Shown piece after piece: positions 16,638-25,775 of a stretch of DNA of 64,000 nt (its first letter is position 1; the number at the start of each line of letters is the position of its first letter). The position numbers and the translations under genes are program-made. The notes below the pieces were generated by a model, which saw only the letters and a program-made list of their open reading frames with translations, searched no databases and had not been told where the DNA came from. Source of the DNA: Mucilaginibacter sp. SMC90 (GTDB lineage Bacteria > Bacteroidota > Bacteroidia > Sphingobacteriales > Sphingobacteriaceae); assembly GCF_022811725.1 (NCBI RefSeq), contig NZ_CP094527.1, positions 7,688,001 to 7,752,000 of the forward strand. The letters are read 5' to 3'.

Positions 16638-16664
16638 AAAAAGCCGCGATGAGCGGCTTTTTTT
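16638..16664 (+). terminator. Terminator of the ileS-lspA operon
   Basis: AAAGCCGC (16640-16647) and GCGGCTTT (16653-16660) around a 5-base loop, then a T7 run, 22 bases after the lspA stop. Confidence 0.9.
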
Positions 16665-16692
16665 GTTTGTTAAGCGCTCGTAATCAAATGCA

Positions 16693-16805
16693 TGCCGTTG
16701 CGAGAAGCGAAGTAAGGCCCGAGCATTAGGGGCGACGAAGCAATCGCGAACTTTGCATGGCGGCTCTGTATAGCATGCGATTGCCACGCTATCGCTCGCA
16801 ATGAC
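16693..16805. repeat. Dispersed palindromic repeat, GTCATTGCGAG family, copy 3 (degenerate left end)
   Basis: Left end TGCCGTTGCGAGAAGCGAAG is a diverged form of the family end; right end CTCGCAATGAC is intact. Inside are GAAGCAATCGCG and GCGATTGCCACGC. Plus- and minus-strand frames over it are not genes. Confidence 0.75.
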
Positions 16806-16842
16806 ATGGTTTTTATTTGTTTTTGCAGGAAATCTTATTCTT

Positions 16843-16973
16843 GCACTCGTTTGCAACGAGTGCTTAATATGGTTTGGCGATTGTATCGCCTGTTGCGTTA
16901 TAAACGCAAACCCAGTTTACGCACTCGTTGCAAACGAGCGCGAGTCCGAACTCGTTGCAGACCAGCGCGAGTT
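16843..16973. repeat. Cluster of REP-like palindromes
   Basis: Within 131 bp are at least five hairpins: GCACTCGTT-tgc-AACGAGTGC (16843-16863), GGCGAT-tgt-ATCGCC (16876-16890), TTGCGTT-ata-AACGCAA (16893-16909), CTCGTT-gca-AACGAG (16924-16938) and AACTCG...CGAGTT (16949-16973). The first and fourth are inverted copies of each other; the fourth and fifth are direct diverged copies when read on the minus strand. No transposase is in the window. Confidence 0.75.
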
Positions 16974-17168
16974 ATCTAAGCATGCCCCCCATTCAATAAA
17001 ATGCCTTTTAACACGTTATATTGTACAAAAGCAGCTAAATAGTGTATATTGGGGATTTAACAGGGCCGGATTTAACAATTACCACCAAACATTGTGAGTG
17101 CTAAACAGATATATCAGCCACGATATATTACGATTTAACAATTTTTAACATTTAAGCATGGATTTTAG

Positions 17169-17200
17169 TTGGCGAAAAATTGAGCGGGTGTTTAAGTTTG
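17169..17200 (+). promoter_or_regulatory. Promoter of the Bat operon
   Basis: TTG at 17169-17171 and TAAGTTTG (17193-17200) are 21 bases apart, 22 bases before the MoxR start codon. Confidence 0.7.
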
Positions 17201-17222
17201 CCTACCGAAACGAAAAAAATTA

Positions 17223-18278
17223 ATGGAAGAACAAAATAGCTATACAGGAAATGTTTCATCAGCCGCTCCGGCAGCCCCAACATCGTACTCAACCGATATC
17301 AGGGCGCTGAATGAAATGATACAAAGAGAAAGCGCATTTATCGATCTGCTGATCATGGAGATGGATAAAGTGATCGTAGGTCAGCGTTATATGGTTGAAC
17401 GTTTGCTGATCGGTTTGCTGGCTAACGGGCACATTTTATTAGAAGGTGTACCGGGACTCGCAAAAACCCTGGCCATCAATACGCTGTCAAGAGCTATCCA
17501 GGCTGATTTTAGCCGGATCCAGTTTACACCGGATTTGCTCCCTGCCGACGTATTGGGTACCATGATCTACAACCAAAAAAAGGAAGAGTTTATTGTGCGC
17601 AAAGGCCCGATCTTCTCAAACTTCGTTTTGGCCGATGAGATCAACCGTGCACCTGCCAAAGTGCAAAGTGCGCTGCTTGAAGCCATGCAGGAGCGCCAGG
17701 TAACCATTGGCGATACTACCTATAAACTGCCTGATCCGTTCCTGGTACTGGCAACCCAAAACCCTATTGAGCAGGAAGGTACCTATCCCCTGCCCGAAGC
17801 ACAGGTGGATCGTTTTATGCTGAAAGTGGTGATCAAATATCCTAACAAGGAAGATGAGAAAAAGATCATGCGCGCCAACATTTCGCCGGCAGGCATGGGT
17901 AAACCAAACGCCATCATCAAGCCCGAAGAGATCATCAAAGCCCGTAAAATAGTACGCGGGGTTTATATGGACGAAAAGATAGAGCAATACATTATTGATA
18001 TCGTTTTCGCCACCCGTTTTCCTGATCAGTTTAAACTTGCCAAATACAAAACGCTTATCACCTTTGGTGCATCGCCAAGGGCAAGTATCAGCCTGGCGCT
18101 GGCGGCAAAAGCATATGCCTTTATTAAACGCCGTGGCTATGTGATCCCAGAGGATGTGCGCGCTGTTTGTCATGATGTGTTAAGACACCGTGTAGGCTTA
18201 AGCTACGAGGCCGAAGCCGAAAACATCACCAGCGAGGATATCATTACTGCGATCCTGAACGCGGTTGAGGTACCATAG
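17223..18278 (+). CDS. MoxR-family AAA+ ATPase
   Basis: A 351-residue cytosolic ATPase. Walker A is GVPGLAKT (75-82), Walker B VLADEI (135-140), sensor 1 ATQNP, and the MoxR signature EGTYPLPEAQVDRFMLK follows. In the family, MoxR ATPases act as chaperones for partner proteins with von Willebrand factor A domains. Here it opens a cluster with a DUF58 protein and BatA/BatB, precisely such partners. A TAAGTTTG promoter lies upstream. A 115-bp gap with a repeat separates it from the rest of the cluster, the only sizeable gap in the operon. Confidence 0.93.
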   Translation: MEEQNSYTGNVSSAAPAAPTSYSTDIRALNEMIQRESAFIDLLIMEMDKVIVGQRYMVERLLIGLLANGHILLEGVPGLAKTLAINTLSRAIQADFSRIQFTPDLLPADVLGTMIYNQKKEEFIVRKGPIFSNFVLADEINRAPAKVQSALLEAMQERQVTIGDTTYKLPDPFLVLATQNPIEQEGTYPLPEAQVDRFMLKVVIKYPNKEDEKKIMRANISPAGMGKPNAIIKPEEIIKARKIVRGVYMDEKIEQYIIDIVFATRFPDQFKLAKYKTLITFGASPRASISLALAAKAYAFIKRRGYVIPEDVRAVCHDVLRHRVGLSYEAEAENITSEDIITAILNAVEVP

Positions 18279-18283
18279 CCCCA

Positions 18284-18386
18284 CCCAAACCCTCCCCGGG
18301 AGGGAGGGCTTCAAGAGAAATTCATTAGGACAAAATAAAAAAATTCAAAAGTCTCCCCTACCGGGGGAGATTTAGAGGGGGCTGAT
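18284..18386. repeat. Intergenic CCTCCC/GGGGGAG palindromic element between moxR and DUF58 gene
   Basis: Two G/C-rich palindromes, CCCTCCCCGGGAGGG (18292-18306) and TCTCCCCTACCGGGGGAGA (about 18352-18370), stand out from the A/T-rich background. The pattern resembles a dispersed repeat of Bacteroidota intergenic regions; only one copy is in this window, so the family assignment is from memory. Confidence 0.5.
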
Positions 18387-18393
18387 AGGGCTT

Positions 18394-19275
18394 ATGGCTA
18401 AAGACACCAAGGATCTGCTAAAAAAGGTAAGGAAGATAGAGATCAAAACCCGTGGCTTAAGTAACCACTTATTTTCGGGCGAGTATCATTCAGCTTTCAA
18501 GGGACGCGGTATGGCCTTTAGCGAGGTGCGTGAATACCAGATCGGCGACGAGATCCGTACCATCGACTGGAACGTAACGGCCCGCTTTAACGCGCCATAC
18601 GTAAAAGTATTTGAAGAGGAACGCGAACTTACCGTTATGGTACTGATGGATGTGAGCGGATCGGAAAATTTCGGCACGCAGAACCAGCAAAAGCAGGATC
18701 TGGCTACCGAGCTTTGCGCTGTACTGGCATTTTCGGCTATACAGAACAATGATAAGGTAGGCATCATATTTTTTAGCGATAAGATCGAGAAATTTATTCC
18801 GCCTAAAAAAGGCCGCAGCCATATCCTGATGATCATTCGCGAGTTGATCGCTTTTCAGCCCGAAAACAAGGGCACTAACCTGGCCGAGGCTTTAAAATAC
18901 TTCACAAGCGTTATCAAAAAGAAATGCACGGCCTTTGTGATCTCTGATTTTATTACCCCCGATTTTGAAAGTGAACTTAAGATCGCCAATAAAAAACACG
19001 ATATCATTGCCCTAAAGCTATATGATAAACACGAGGAAGAGTTTCCTAACCTGGGCCTTATCCCGGTTAAGGACGAAGAAAGCGGACAGATCATGTGGGT
19101 AAACACCGGCGATAAAGCCGTTCGCGATGCCTTTAAATGGGATGCTGTTAAACGCAACGCAGCCCTGCAGGATACTTTTAAGCGGTCGGGGGTTGATTAT
19201 ACTACCATTGGCACACATGAATCATACGTTAAACCATTAATGACATTATTTAAAAAGCGGGAAGGCCGGCGGTAA
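18394..19275 (+). CDS. DUF58-domain protein (Bat operon)
   Basis: A 293-residue protein with the DUF58 signature: FKGRGMAFSEVREYQIGDEIRTIDWNVTARF is the core motif (residues 36-66; R-x-Y-x-x-GD...IDW). DVSGS (86-90) is a MIDAS-type metal site, showing relation to von Willebrand A folds. No membrane segment is seen, so it is cytosolic or peripheral. It is the standard companion of MoxR in Bacteroidota and probably its client. It lies 5 bases upstream of the next gene. Confidence 0.9.
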   Translation: MAKDTKDLLKKVRKIEIKTRGLSNHLFSGEYHSAFKGRGMAFSEVREYQIGDEIRTIDWNVTARFNAPYVKVFEEERELTVMVLMDVSGSENFGTQNQQKQDLATELCAVLAFSAIQNNDKVGIIFFSDKIEKFIPPKKGRSHILMIIRELIAFQPENKGTNLAEALKYFTSVIKKKCTAFVISDFITPDFESELKIANKKHDIIALKLYDKHEEEFPNLGLIPVKDEESGQIMWVNTGDKAVRDAFKWDAVKRNAALQDTFKRSGVDYTTIGTHESYVKPLMTLFKKREGRR

Positions 19276-19280
19276 AATAT

Positions 19281-20249
19281 ATGAACAGGTACATCAAATA
19301 CACCCTGGCTATGTTGGTATTGCTTGCAGGCTTTCACCAAACAGGCCAGGCACAAAGCTTTGGAGCTAAAGCCACGCTGGATAAAAAATCTATCCTCATA
19401 GGCGAACAAACACAGCTCAACTTAAGCATCCGTTTTCACGTTAAAGATAGCATCGGATTCCCTAAACTGGCCGATAGCATAGGCAAGGTCAGGATTGTAA
19501 ACTTTAAGACAGATACCGTTTTTGATAAGGGCGATAAATCTATCGAAACCATCAACAGGCGCTATACCATCACCGCTTTCGACAGCGGTATGTACGTCAT
19601 CCCGTCATATGTATTTAAATCGCCGGTAGGCGATTTGCCAACGGATACATTGAACCTTGATGTACGAACAGTTGCAGTTGATACAACTAAAGCATTTTAT
19701 GATATCAAACAGCCACTTACCATTAAATATACTTTTTGGGATTGGCTGCGTGATAACTGGAAGCTGGTTGTTGGCATATTAGCCGCCATGGTGGCTACTG
19801 GCGCTGTGGTTTATTACCTGCTTAAACGCCCTAAAAAAGAGGTGGTTGTTGAAGAGGTTAAACCCGATGTTCCGTTACATGTGCAGGCGCTTCAAAAACT
19901 TGAAGAGATCAAAAACAAACAGCTTTGGCAGCATGACCAGGTTAAACAGTATTATATTGAACTGAGCGATGTAGTACGTGAGTACCTTGAAAAACGATAT
20001 ACTATACAGGCCCTTGAGCAAACCTCCGAAGAGATCTTTGCCAGCCTGCGGAATATGGACATAGCCAGCGAAGACAGGAACCTGTTAAGACAATTGCTCG
20101 TGCTATCGGATATGGTAAAATTTGCCAAAGAAAAACCTGCGGCCAATGAGAACGAAAAGAGCATGGAAAACGCCGTTACTTTTATTAAAGATACGCAGCC
20201 CCATGCCAAACCAACCGGTATAGATGTGAAGGGAGATGAGGCAAAATGA
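19281..20249 (+). CDS. BatD-like membrane-anchored protein of the Bat operon (short form)
   Basis: A 322-residue protein with signal peptide (1-25, ending GQAQ), a periplasmic beta-rich domain (26-155) starting KATLDKKSILIGEQTQL, which resembles the start of BatD repeats, one membrane helix (about 160-182, LVVGILAAMVATGAVVYYLL) and a cytosolic helical domain of 140 residues. That domain (VKQYYIELSDVVREYLEKRY) resembles the C-terminal part of BatD and DUF4381 proteins. It overlaps the BatA start (ATGA). Function is unknown beyond Bat-complex membership. Confidence 0.8.
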   Translation: MNRYIKYTLAMLVLLAGFHQTGQAQSFGAKATLDKKSILIGEQTQLNLSIRFHVKDSIGFPKLADSIGKVRIVNFKTDTVFDKGDKSIETINRRYTITAFDSGMYVIPSYVFKSPVGDLPTDTLNLDVRTVAVDTTKAFYDIKQPLTIKYTFWDWLRDNWKLVVGILAAMVATGAVVYYLLKRPKKEVVVEEVKPDVPLHVQALQKLEEIKNKQLWQHDQVKQYYIELSDVVREYLEKRYTIQALEQTSEEIFASLRNMDIASEDRNLLRQLLVLSDMVKFAKEKPAANENEKSMENAVTFIKDTQPHAKPTGIDVKGDEAK

Positions 20250-21250
20250 TCTGGTTTAAAGGAATAGAATTTGCACATCCGGGCTTTTTCTGGTTGTTCA
20301 TCAGCATTCCGCTTATGGTGGGCTGGTACATCTGGAAACAAAAGCAGCTGCAGGGCAACCTTACTATGCCTACCATAAGGGGCTTTGCCATGATCACCAA
20401 GAGCATGCTGCCACGTTTCAGGCATTTGGGCATTATATTACGCTCGTTGGCTATGGCGGCACTCATTATTGCGCTGGCAAGGCCGCAATCGTCATTGAGC
20501 TGGCAGGATACTACCACCGAGGGTATCGATATCGTTATAGCATCAGATATCTCTGGAAGTATGCTTGCTGAAGACTTTAAGCCCAACAGGCTTGAGGCCG
20601 GCAAAAACATCGCCATCGATTTTATCCAGAACCGCCCTAACGACAGGATTGGCCTGGTGGTTTTCAGCGGTGAAAGCTTTACACAATGCCCGCTTACTAT
20701 CGATCACTCGGTACTGGTAAACCTTTATGCCGATATCAAAAACGGGATGATTGAAGATGGTACCGCCATTGGTATGGGTTTGGCTACAGCCGTAAACCGG
20801 TTAAAAGACAGCGAAGCTAAAAGTAAAGTAGTGATCCTGCTTACCGATGGATCAAACAACTCGGGCTCTATCCCCCCGGTAACCGCTGCCGAAATTGCCA
20901 AGCAGTTTGGTGTAAGGGTTTATACGGTAGGTATCGGCACAAACGGTTATGCCCCCTACCCTGTTCAAACCCCTATGGGTGTACAGTATCAGCGCATGAA
21001 GGTTGATATTGATGAAGGGACGCTAAGTAAAATTGCCACAACTACCGGCGGCAAATATTTCAGGGCAACCAATAACAGCGCTTTGAAAGATATTTACGAA
21101 CAGATTGACAAATTGGAAAAAGCCAAGATAGATGTTACCCAGTACCGCAAAAAAACCGAACGCTTTTTACCGTTCGCCATTATTGCGCTGGCACTTTTAT
21201 CGTTAGAATTTTTAACAAGACACACCCTGCTTAAGGGCGCTTTAACATAA
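20246..21250 (+). CDS. batA: BatA, von Willebrand A domain membrane protein
   Basis: A 334-residue membrane protein with helices near residues 12-30 and 62-78 and at the C-terminus (about 308-327). The VWA domain between them has the MIDAS motif DISGS (101-105) and further metal residues in DGTAIG and LLTDGSNNSG. In Bacteroides and Leptospira studies, Bat proteins are linked to oxygen tolerance or envelope stress; a mechanism is not settled. It overlaps the upstream gene by four bases and is followed by batB after 4 bases. Confidence 0.92.
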   Translation: MIWFKGIEFAHPGFFWLFISIPLMVGWYIWKQKQLQGNLTMPTIRGFAMITKSMLPRFRHLGIILRSLAMAALIIALARPQSSLSWQDTTTEGIDIVIASDISGSMLAEDFKPNRLEAGKNIAIDFIQNRPNDRIGLVVFSGESFTQCPLTIDHSVLVNLYADIKNGMIEDGTAIGMGLATAVNRLKDSEAKSKVVILLTDGSNNSGSIPPVTAAEIAKQFGVRVYTVGIGTNGYAPYPVQTPMGVQYQRMKVDIDEGTLSKIATTTGGKYFRATNNSALKDIYEQIDKLEKAKIDVTQYRKKTERFLPFAIIALALLSLEFLTRHTLLKGALT

Positions 21251-21254
21251 CAGC

Positions 21255-22295
21255 ATGCTACGTTTTGCAAATACAGAATTTTTATGGGGATTGCTTGCTA
21301 TTCCGCTGCTGCTCTTTATTTTTTTAAGGGTAAACTGGTGGAAACGCAAAGCCATAGCCTCATTAGGTAATAAGGAAGTGGTGATGCAGATGATGCCGCA
21401 GGTTTCCTTCTCCCGCCCTTGGATCAAATTCATCTTTTTTATATTGGCCTACGCACTTGTTGTTATTGGCATAGCTGACCCGCAGCTCGGTTCCAAAACC
21501 GAAGAGGTAAAACGCAAAGGCGCCGACCTGATGATCCTGCTCGATGTATCAAACAGTATGCTGTCGCAGGACCTTGCCCCTAACCGGCTGGAAAACGCCA
21601 AACGTGCGTTATCACAATTGATAGATAAACTGCATGATGATCGTATCGGTATCGTAGTATTTGCCGGCCAGGCTTATGTACAGCTCCCGGTAACTACCGA
21701 TTATGCGGCAGCCAAATTGTTCCTGAACACTATTAATACCGAAATGGTGCCTACGCAGGGCACAGCCATTGGCGCGGCAATTAACCTGGGGATGCAGTCG
21801 TTTGATTTTAAGAACGGTACCGGTAAATCCATCATCATTATTACCGATGGTGAAAACCATGAGGATGATGCCGTAGCCGCAGCCAAAGCAGCTTTAGCCA
21901 GGAATGTTACCGTGAATGTGGTGGGTGTAGGTTCGGAAGAAGGCGCTCCTATCCCGATTTATCAGGGTGGCAAACAAGTTGGTTTTCACAATGACAGCAC
22001 CGGGCACCCCGTAGTGAGCAAGCTGGATGAAACCATGGGCAAGGAGATTGCCGCTGCAGGAAGCGGTGTTTACGTGCGTGCCAACAATGCCAACAGCGGG
22101 CTTAACATTGTGATGGACCAAATAGCCAAAGTGCAGCGCAAAATGACGGATACCAAGCAATTTAAAGACTTTGAAGACAGGTTTCAATTTTTCCTGGCCA
22201 TTGCTTTTATACTGCTACTGGCCGAGTTCTTTATCTCCATCCGTAAAAACATGCGCCTGAGCAAGATCAAATTATTTGAAGTAAAAAACACATGA
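21255..22295 (+). CDS. batB: BatB, von Willebrand A domain membrane protein
   Basis: A 346-residue paralog of BatA with the same layout: N-terminal helices at about 9-25 and 57-74, a VWA domain with MIDAS motif DVSNS (97-101), GTAIGAAI and IITDGENHEDD, and a C-terminal helix (about 312-330). DVSNS keeps the D-x-S-x-S metal pattern. Expected to sit in the inner membrane beside BatA with the VWA domain in the periplasm. Its stop overlaps the batC start (ATGA), so the two are translationally coupled. Confidence 0.92.
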   Translation: MLRFANTEFLWGLLAIPLLLFIFLRVNWWKRKAIASLGNKEVVMQMMPQVSFSRPWIKFIFFILAYALVVIGIADPQLGSKTEEVKRKGADLMILLDVSNSMLSQDLAPNRLENAKRALSQLIDKLHDDRIGIVVFAGQAYVQLPVTTDYAAAKLFLNTINTEMVPTQGTAIGAAINLGMQSFDFKNGTGKSIIIITDGENHEDDAVAAAKAALARNVTVNVVGVGSEEGAPIPIYQGGKQVGFHNDSTGHPVVSKLDETMGKEIAAAGSGVYVRANNANSGLNIVMDQIAKVQRKMTDTKQFKDFEDRFQFFLAIAFILLLAEFFISIRKNMRLSKIKLFEVKNT

Positions 22296-23047
22296 AGCAA
22301 TATATCATAGCCGTTTTATTAGTGCTGCAGGCTTCATTTCTTTTTGCCCAGCAGGAAAGAAAATACCTGAGGCAGGGTGACGAACTCTATCAGCAAAAAA
22401 AGTATAAAGAAGCCGAAGCGGCATACCGCCAGGCCATGAGCAAAAAAGCCAAAACCCTTGAGGGTAATTTTAACCTTGGCGACGCCATGTTTAAGCAGAA
22501 AAAATACGATGATGCAGCCGCACAGTTCAATAAGCTGGCAACTGCATCCATTGATAAAAATGTAAAAGCCGGCGCGTATCACAACATTGGTAACTCTTTT
22601 TTAACGCAAAAAAAATACCAGGAAAGTATTGATGCTTATAAAAAATCGCTGGTTAATAATCCTAAAGATGAGGAAACCCGTTATAACCTTGCTTATGCCC
22701 AAAAAATGCTAAAAAACCAGCAAGACAAGAATAAAGGCGGCGGCGGGGGTGGCGGCAACAATAAGGATAAAAACAAGGATAAGAATAAGGATAACAAGGA
22801 CAATAAGGATAAAGACAAGAACGATAAGAAAGACCAGGATAAAAATAAGCAGGACCAGGATAAGAAAGATCAGGACAAGCAAAACCAGGATCAGAAAAAC
22901 CAGCAGGGGCAACAGCCTAACCAGTTATCAAAAGATGATGCACAACGTATGCTTGATGCCCTCAACAATGACGAAAAGCAAACGCAGGATAAGCTGAAAA
23001 ATAAAAAATTAAAGGGCGCTAAAGTTCCTATTTCAAAAGATTGGTAA
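22292..23047 (+). CDS. batC: BatC, TPR protein with Lys/Asp/Asn/Gln-rich tail
   Basis: A 251-residue protein. Signal peptide 1-19 (ending LFAQ), then three to four tetratricopeptide repeats (about residues 20-135: YKEAEAAYRQAM, YDDAAAQFNKLA, YQESIDAYKKSL). Residues 147-215 are a low-complexity tail built of K, D, N and Q, starting after a poly-Gly stretch. Antisense and frame-shifted open frames over this tail come from the biased codons. TPRs suggest a scaffold for the Bat complex. Overlaps batB. Confidence 0.88.
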   Translation: MKQYIIAVLLVLQASFLFAQQERKYLRQGDELYQQKKYKEAEAAYRQAMSKKAKTLEGNFNLGDAMFKQKKYDDAAAQFNKLATASIDKNVKAGAYHNIGNSFLTQKKYQESIDAYKKSLVNNPKDEETRYNLAYAQKMLKNQQDKNKGGGGGGGNNKDKNKDKNKDNKDNKDKDKNDKKDQDKNKQDQDKKDQDKQNQDQKNQQGQQPNQLSKDDAQRMLDALNNDEKQTQDKLKNKKLKGAKVPISKDW

Positions 23048-23071
23048 ATCTTTGTTGTTTTGTAGATACTA

Positions 23072-24889
23072 ATGAAAATTAAACTTTCCATATTAATGCT
23101 GTTGCTGTGTTGCTCGAGCCTGGTTTTTGCACAGGTAAAGTTCACGGCATCGGTAAATAAAACCACTATCGGCACAGGCGAGGTACTTGAAGTTACCTTT
23201 TCCATCAACGCCAATGGCGATCGTTTTGCACCACCTGCTTTTGGCGGCTTCCAGGTTGTTGGCGGCCCTAACGTATCTAACAGTGTATCCATGATCAATG
23301 GGGTTACCTCGGCAAGTATAGCATACGGCTATGACCTGGTACCAACCAAAGAGGGTGAGCTAACTATTGGCCCTGCCACTATTATATCAGGAGGAAGGCC
23401 TTACAGCACATCTCCCATAAAAATAAAAGTAATAAAAGGCCAGGGCGGGCAGGCCAGTCAGCAAGCTCAGCAACAAGGCAGCAATGGGCCAGATAGCCGC
23501 AACATTCAAAAAGGGCGTGTAAGCGATATATCCAAATCATTGTTTTTACGTGCCGAAGTTGATAAAACAACAGCCTACATGGGTCAGCAGATCATGATGA
23601 ACCTGCGCCTTTATACACGGGTTAATATCGCAAATGGCGAACCAGAAAAAATCCCTGACCTTAACGGCTTTTACAGCCAGGAGATCAAAAACAATAACCC
23701 TAACGCCCAGTGGCGTACCGAGATCTTGAATGGCGTGCGCTACAATGTAACCGATATTAAACAAACTGTTTTGTTCCCCGAGCATGAGGGTAATATCACT
23801 ATTGAGCCATCTATCATGAACTTTATAGTAAGGCAGCAGGCCGCTTCATCATCAGGCGATCCGTTCGATGCTTTTTTTGGGGGGTATGAGGATGTAAAAT
23901 ACAAGGTTAAAAGTACACCTGTTGTTATCCACGTAAAACCATTGCCGCAGGCAGGCAAACCAGCCGAGTTTACCGGTGCGGTAGGCAAATTCAATATCGA
24001 AGCTTCGCTTGATAAAAATGACGTTAAAGCTAATGACGCTATTAATTACACCATAAAGGTAAGCGGCACAGGCAACCTGAAATTACTGAAACCGATAAGC
24101 CCAACCTTCCCGGCCGATTTTGAAAAATATGAGCCAAAGATCACCGACACTATTGCCATAAATGCCAGCGGTTCATCGGGCAACAGGAAATACACCTATC
24201 TGCTGATCCCAAGGCATCAGGGCGATTTTACTATCGACCCGGTTAAATTCGCATACTTTAACCCCGCTACAGGCAGGTACGTTTCGTTGAGCACCCCGGC
24301 ATTCCATGTCAAAGTAGCTAAAGGCTCCGGCGATGGCAGTAATGTTACCGCTTTTTCAAACGCGGGCAAACAGGATGTTAAGGTACTGAGCAATGATATC
24401 CGCTATATTAAAACCGGCAGTGAGTTAAACGAGGTGGGCAGCGATTTCTATGGCTCGGGATTATATTATTTCCTGCTGGTATTAGGTCCGGTAAGTTTTT
24501 TAGGCGCATTGGTTTATGGCAAATGGCGCGATAAGAACAATGCCGATGTGGTGGGTTTAAAAAGCCGTAAGGCAGGTAAGGTGGCGGCCAAACACCTGGC
24601 AAGTGCCAAACAGCAACTGAATGATAAAAAGGCATTTTATGAAAACCTGTTCCGCGGTTTATATGGTTACCTGAGCGATAAGCTTAATATCCCTTATGCC
24701 GACCTCAACCGTGAAAAAATAGCGTCTGAACTAAAAGCCCGTTCGCTTGATGAAAACCTCATTAACGAGATGCTTGACACGCTTGACCTTTGCGAAATGG
24801 CACGCTATGCCCCTGTATCGGGTATTACCGAGCAGCAGGTATTTGATAAGGCCCAAAACATGATCAATAACATCGAAAATAAAATATAA
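23072..24889 (+). CDS. batD: BatD, large membrane-anchored Bat protein
   Basis: A 605-residue protein: signal peptide (1-21), a long periplasmic region with repeated Ig-like BatD domains (opening VKFTASVNKTTIGTGEVLEVTF, and again KFNIEASLDKNDVKANDAINY near residue 307), a membrane helix at about 461-483 (YFLLVLGPVSFLGALVYG), and a cytosolic helical C-terminus. The length is typical for the family. 25 bases separate it from batC and one from batE. Confidence 0.9.
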   Translation: MKIKLSILMLLLCCSSLVFAQVKFTASVNKTTIGTGEVLEVTFSINANGDRFAPPAFGGFQVVGGPNVSNSVSMINGVTSASIAYGYDLVPTKEGELTIGPATIISGGRPYSTSPIKIKVIKGQGGQASQQAQQQGSNGPDSRNIQKGRVSDISKSLFLRAEVDKTTAYMGQQIMMNLRLYTRVNIANGEPEKIPDLNGFYSQEIKNNNPNAQWRTEILNGVRYNVTDIKQTVLFPEHEGNITIEPSIMNFIVRQQAASSSGDPFDAFFGGYEDVKYKVKSTPVVIHVKPLPQAGKPAEFTGAVGKFNIEASLDKNDVKANDAINYTIKVSGTGNLKLLKPISPTFPADFEKYEPKITDTIAINASGSSGNRKYTYLLIPRHQGDFTIDPVKFAYFNPATGRYVSLSTPAFHVKVAKGSGDGSNVTAFSNAGKQDVKVLSNDIRYIKTGSELNEVGSDFYGSGLYYFLLVLGPVSFLGALVYGKWRDKNNADVVGLKSRKAGKVAAKHLASAKQQLNDKKAFYENLFRGLYGYLSDKLNIPYADLNREKIASELKARSLDENLINEMLDTLDLCEMARYAPVSGITEQQVFDKAQNMINNIENKI

Positions 24890-24890
24890 C

Positions 24891-25652
24891 ATGATGAAGC
24901 GCATTATATACTTACTGCTCGTCATCATTATGCCAATGCTTGCATTAGCTAACGATGAGGCCAACATCCTGTTAAAAAAAGGAAACGACCAATATGCCAA
25001 AGGCCAGTACAAAGAGGCCATAACCACATACCAAAAAATTGTGGACAATGGGCATCAGTCGGCATTGGTTTATTATAATTTGGGCAATGCCTATTTTAAA
25101 AATGAAGATGTGCCTTCAGCCTTGCTTTACTATGAAAAGGCGCATAAACTTTCGCCGGGTGATGAGGATATCAATTTCAATATCCAGTTTGCCAATCAAA
25201 AAACAACTGATAAGGTGGAAGCCGGTACCGAATTTTTCATTACCAAATGGTGGCATTCGTTTATCCTTCGCTTTTCGTTAACAACTTTGGCGGTAATGAC
25301 AATCCTGTTTATTATTGCCGGATGCGCATTGCTGGTAGTATACAGGTTCACTAATTCGGTAAGCATTAAAAAATGGTCGTTTTATTCGGCTTTAGTGATC
25401 CTGCTTTTCGGTTTTGCAAGCATGTTTGTGGCAAGCCGTCAGGATCAGTATTTTGATGCACACCACGGTGCCATCATCTTCAGCACATCTGTCAATGTAA
25501 AAAGTGCACCAACGCCCAATGCCAAAAACCTGTTCCTGATCCATGACGGCACCAAGGTTGAGATACTGGAAAATAACAACGACTGGATGAAGATCAGGCT
25601 GGCCAGCGGCAACGAGGGCTGGATCAATGCTTCGGATGCTAAGGAAATATAG
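24891..25652 (+). CDS. batE: BatE, TPR and SH3-like protein
   Basis: A 253-residue protein: signal peptide (1-20), two to three TPR units (YKEAITTYQKIV, PSALLYYEKAHKL), two membrane helices (about 122-150 and 162-183) and a C-terminal bacterial SH3 domain (190-253, VNVKSAPTPNAKNL...GWINASDAKEI). SH3b domains often bind peptidoglycan or peptides, suggesting that the complex touches the cell wall (inference). MM at the start leaves two possible starts, 24891 or 24894. It is the last gene of the operon. Confidence 0.88.
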   Translation: MMKRIIYLLLVIIMPMLALANDEANILLKKGNDQYAKGQYKEAITTYQKIVDNGHQSALVYYNLGNAYFKNEDVPSALLYYEKAHKLSPGDEDINFNIQFANQKTTDKVEAGTEFFITKWWHSFILRFSLTTLAVMTILFIIAGCALLVVYRFTNSVSIKKWSFYSALVILLFGFASMFVASRQDQYFDAHHGAIIFSTSVNVKSAPTPNAKNLFLIHDGTKVEILENNNDWMKIRLASGNEGWINASDAKEI

Positions 25653-25692
25653 TTTTTTGAGGAGGTGAAAGGATAAAGGCGAAATGTCTTTT

Positions 25693-25775
25693 GTCTCCAT
25701 TATTCACTACATGTCATTTCGACGAACATGAGCTGGCCTCGTGCAATGGCTGTGAGGAGAAATCTTATACGCCCC
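25693..25775. repeat. Dispersed repeat with GTCATTTCGACGA / GAGGAGAAATCTTATACG
   Basis: TGTCATTTCGACGAACATGAG (about 25713) and GAGGAGAAATCTTATACGCC (about 25753) are the two conserved parts of a common intergenic repeat of Bacteroidota, known to me from memory. It is joined directly to the hairpin element that follows. Confidence 0.55.

Noticed and set aside
16560..17097. 98-codon frames on both strands between lspA and moxR
   Set aside because: They lie on palindromic repeats and a terminator; the protein sequences are not gene-like.
22709..22997. Additional frames over the batC tail
   Set aside because: Biased Lys/Asp/Asn/Gln codons keep these frames open; the translations are low-complexity Ile/Leu/Val or Arg/Ile/Thr runs.
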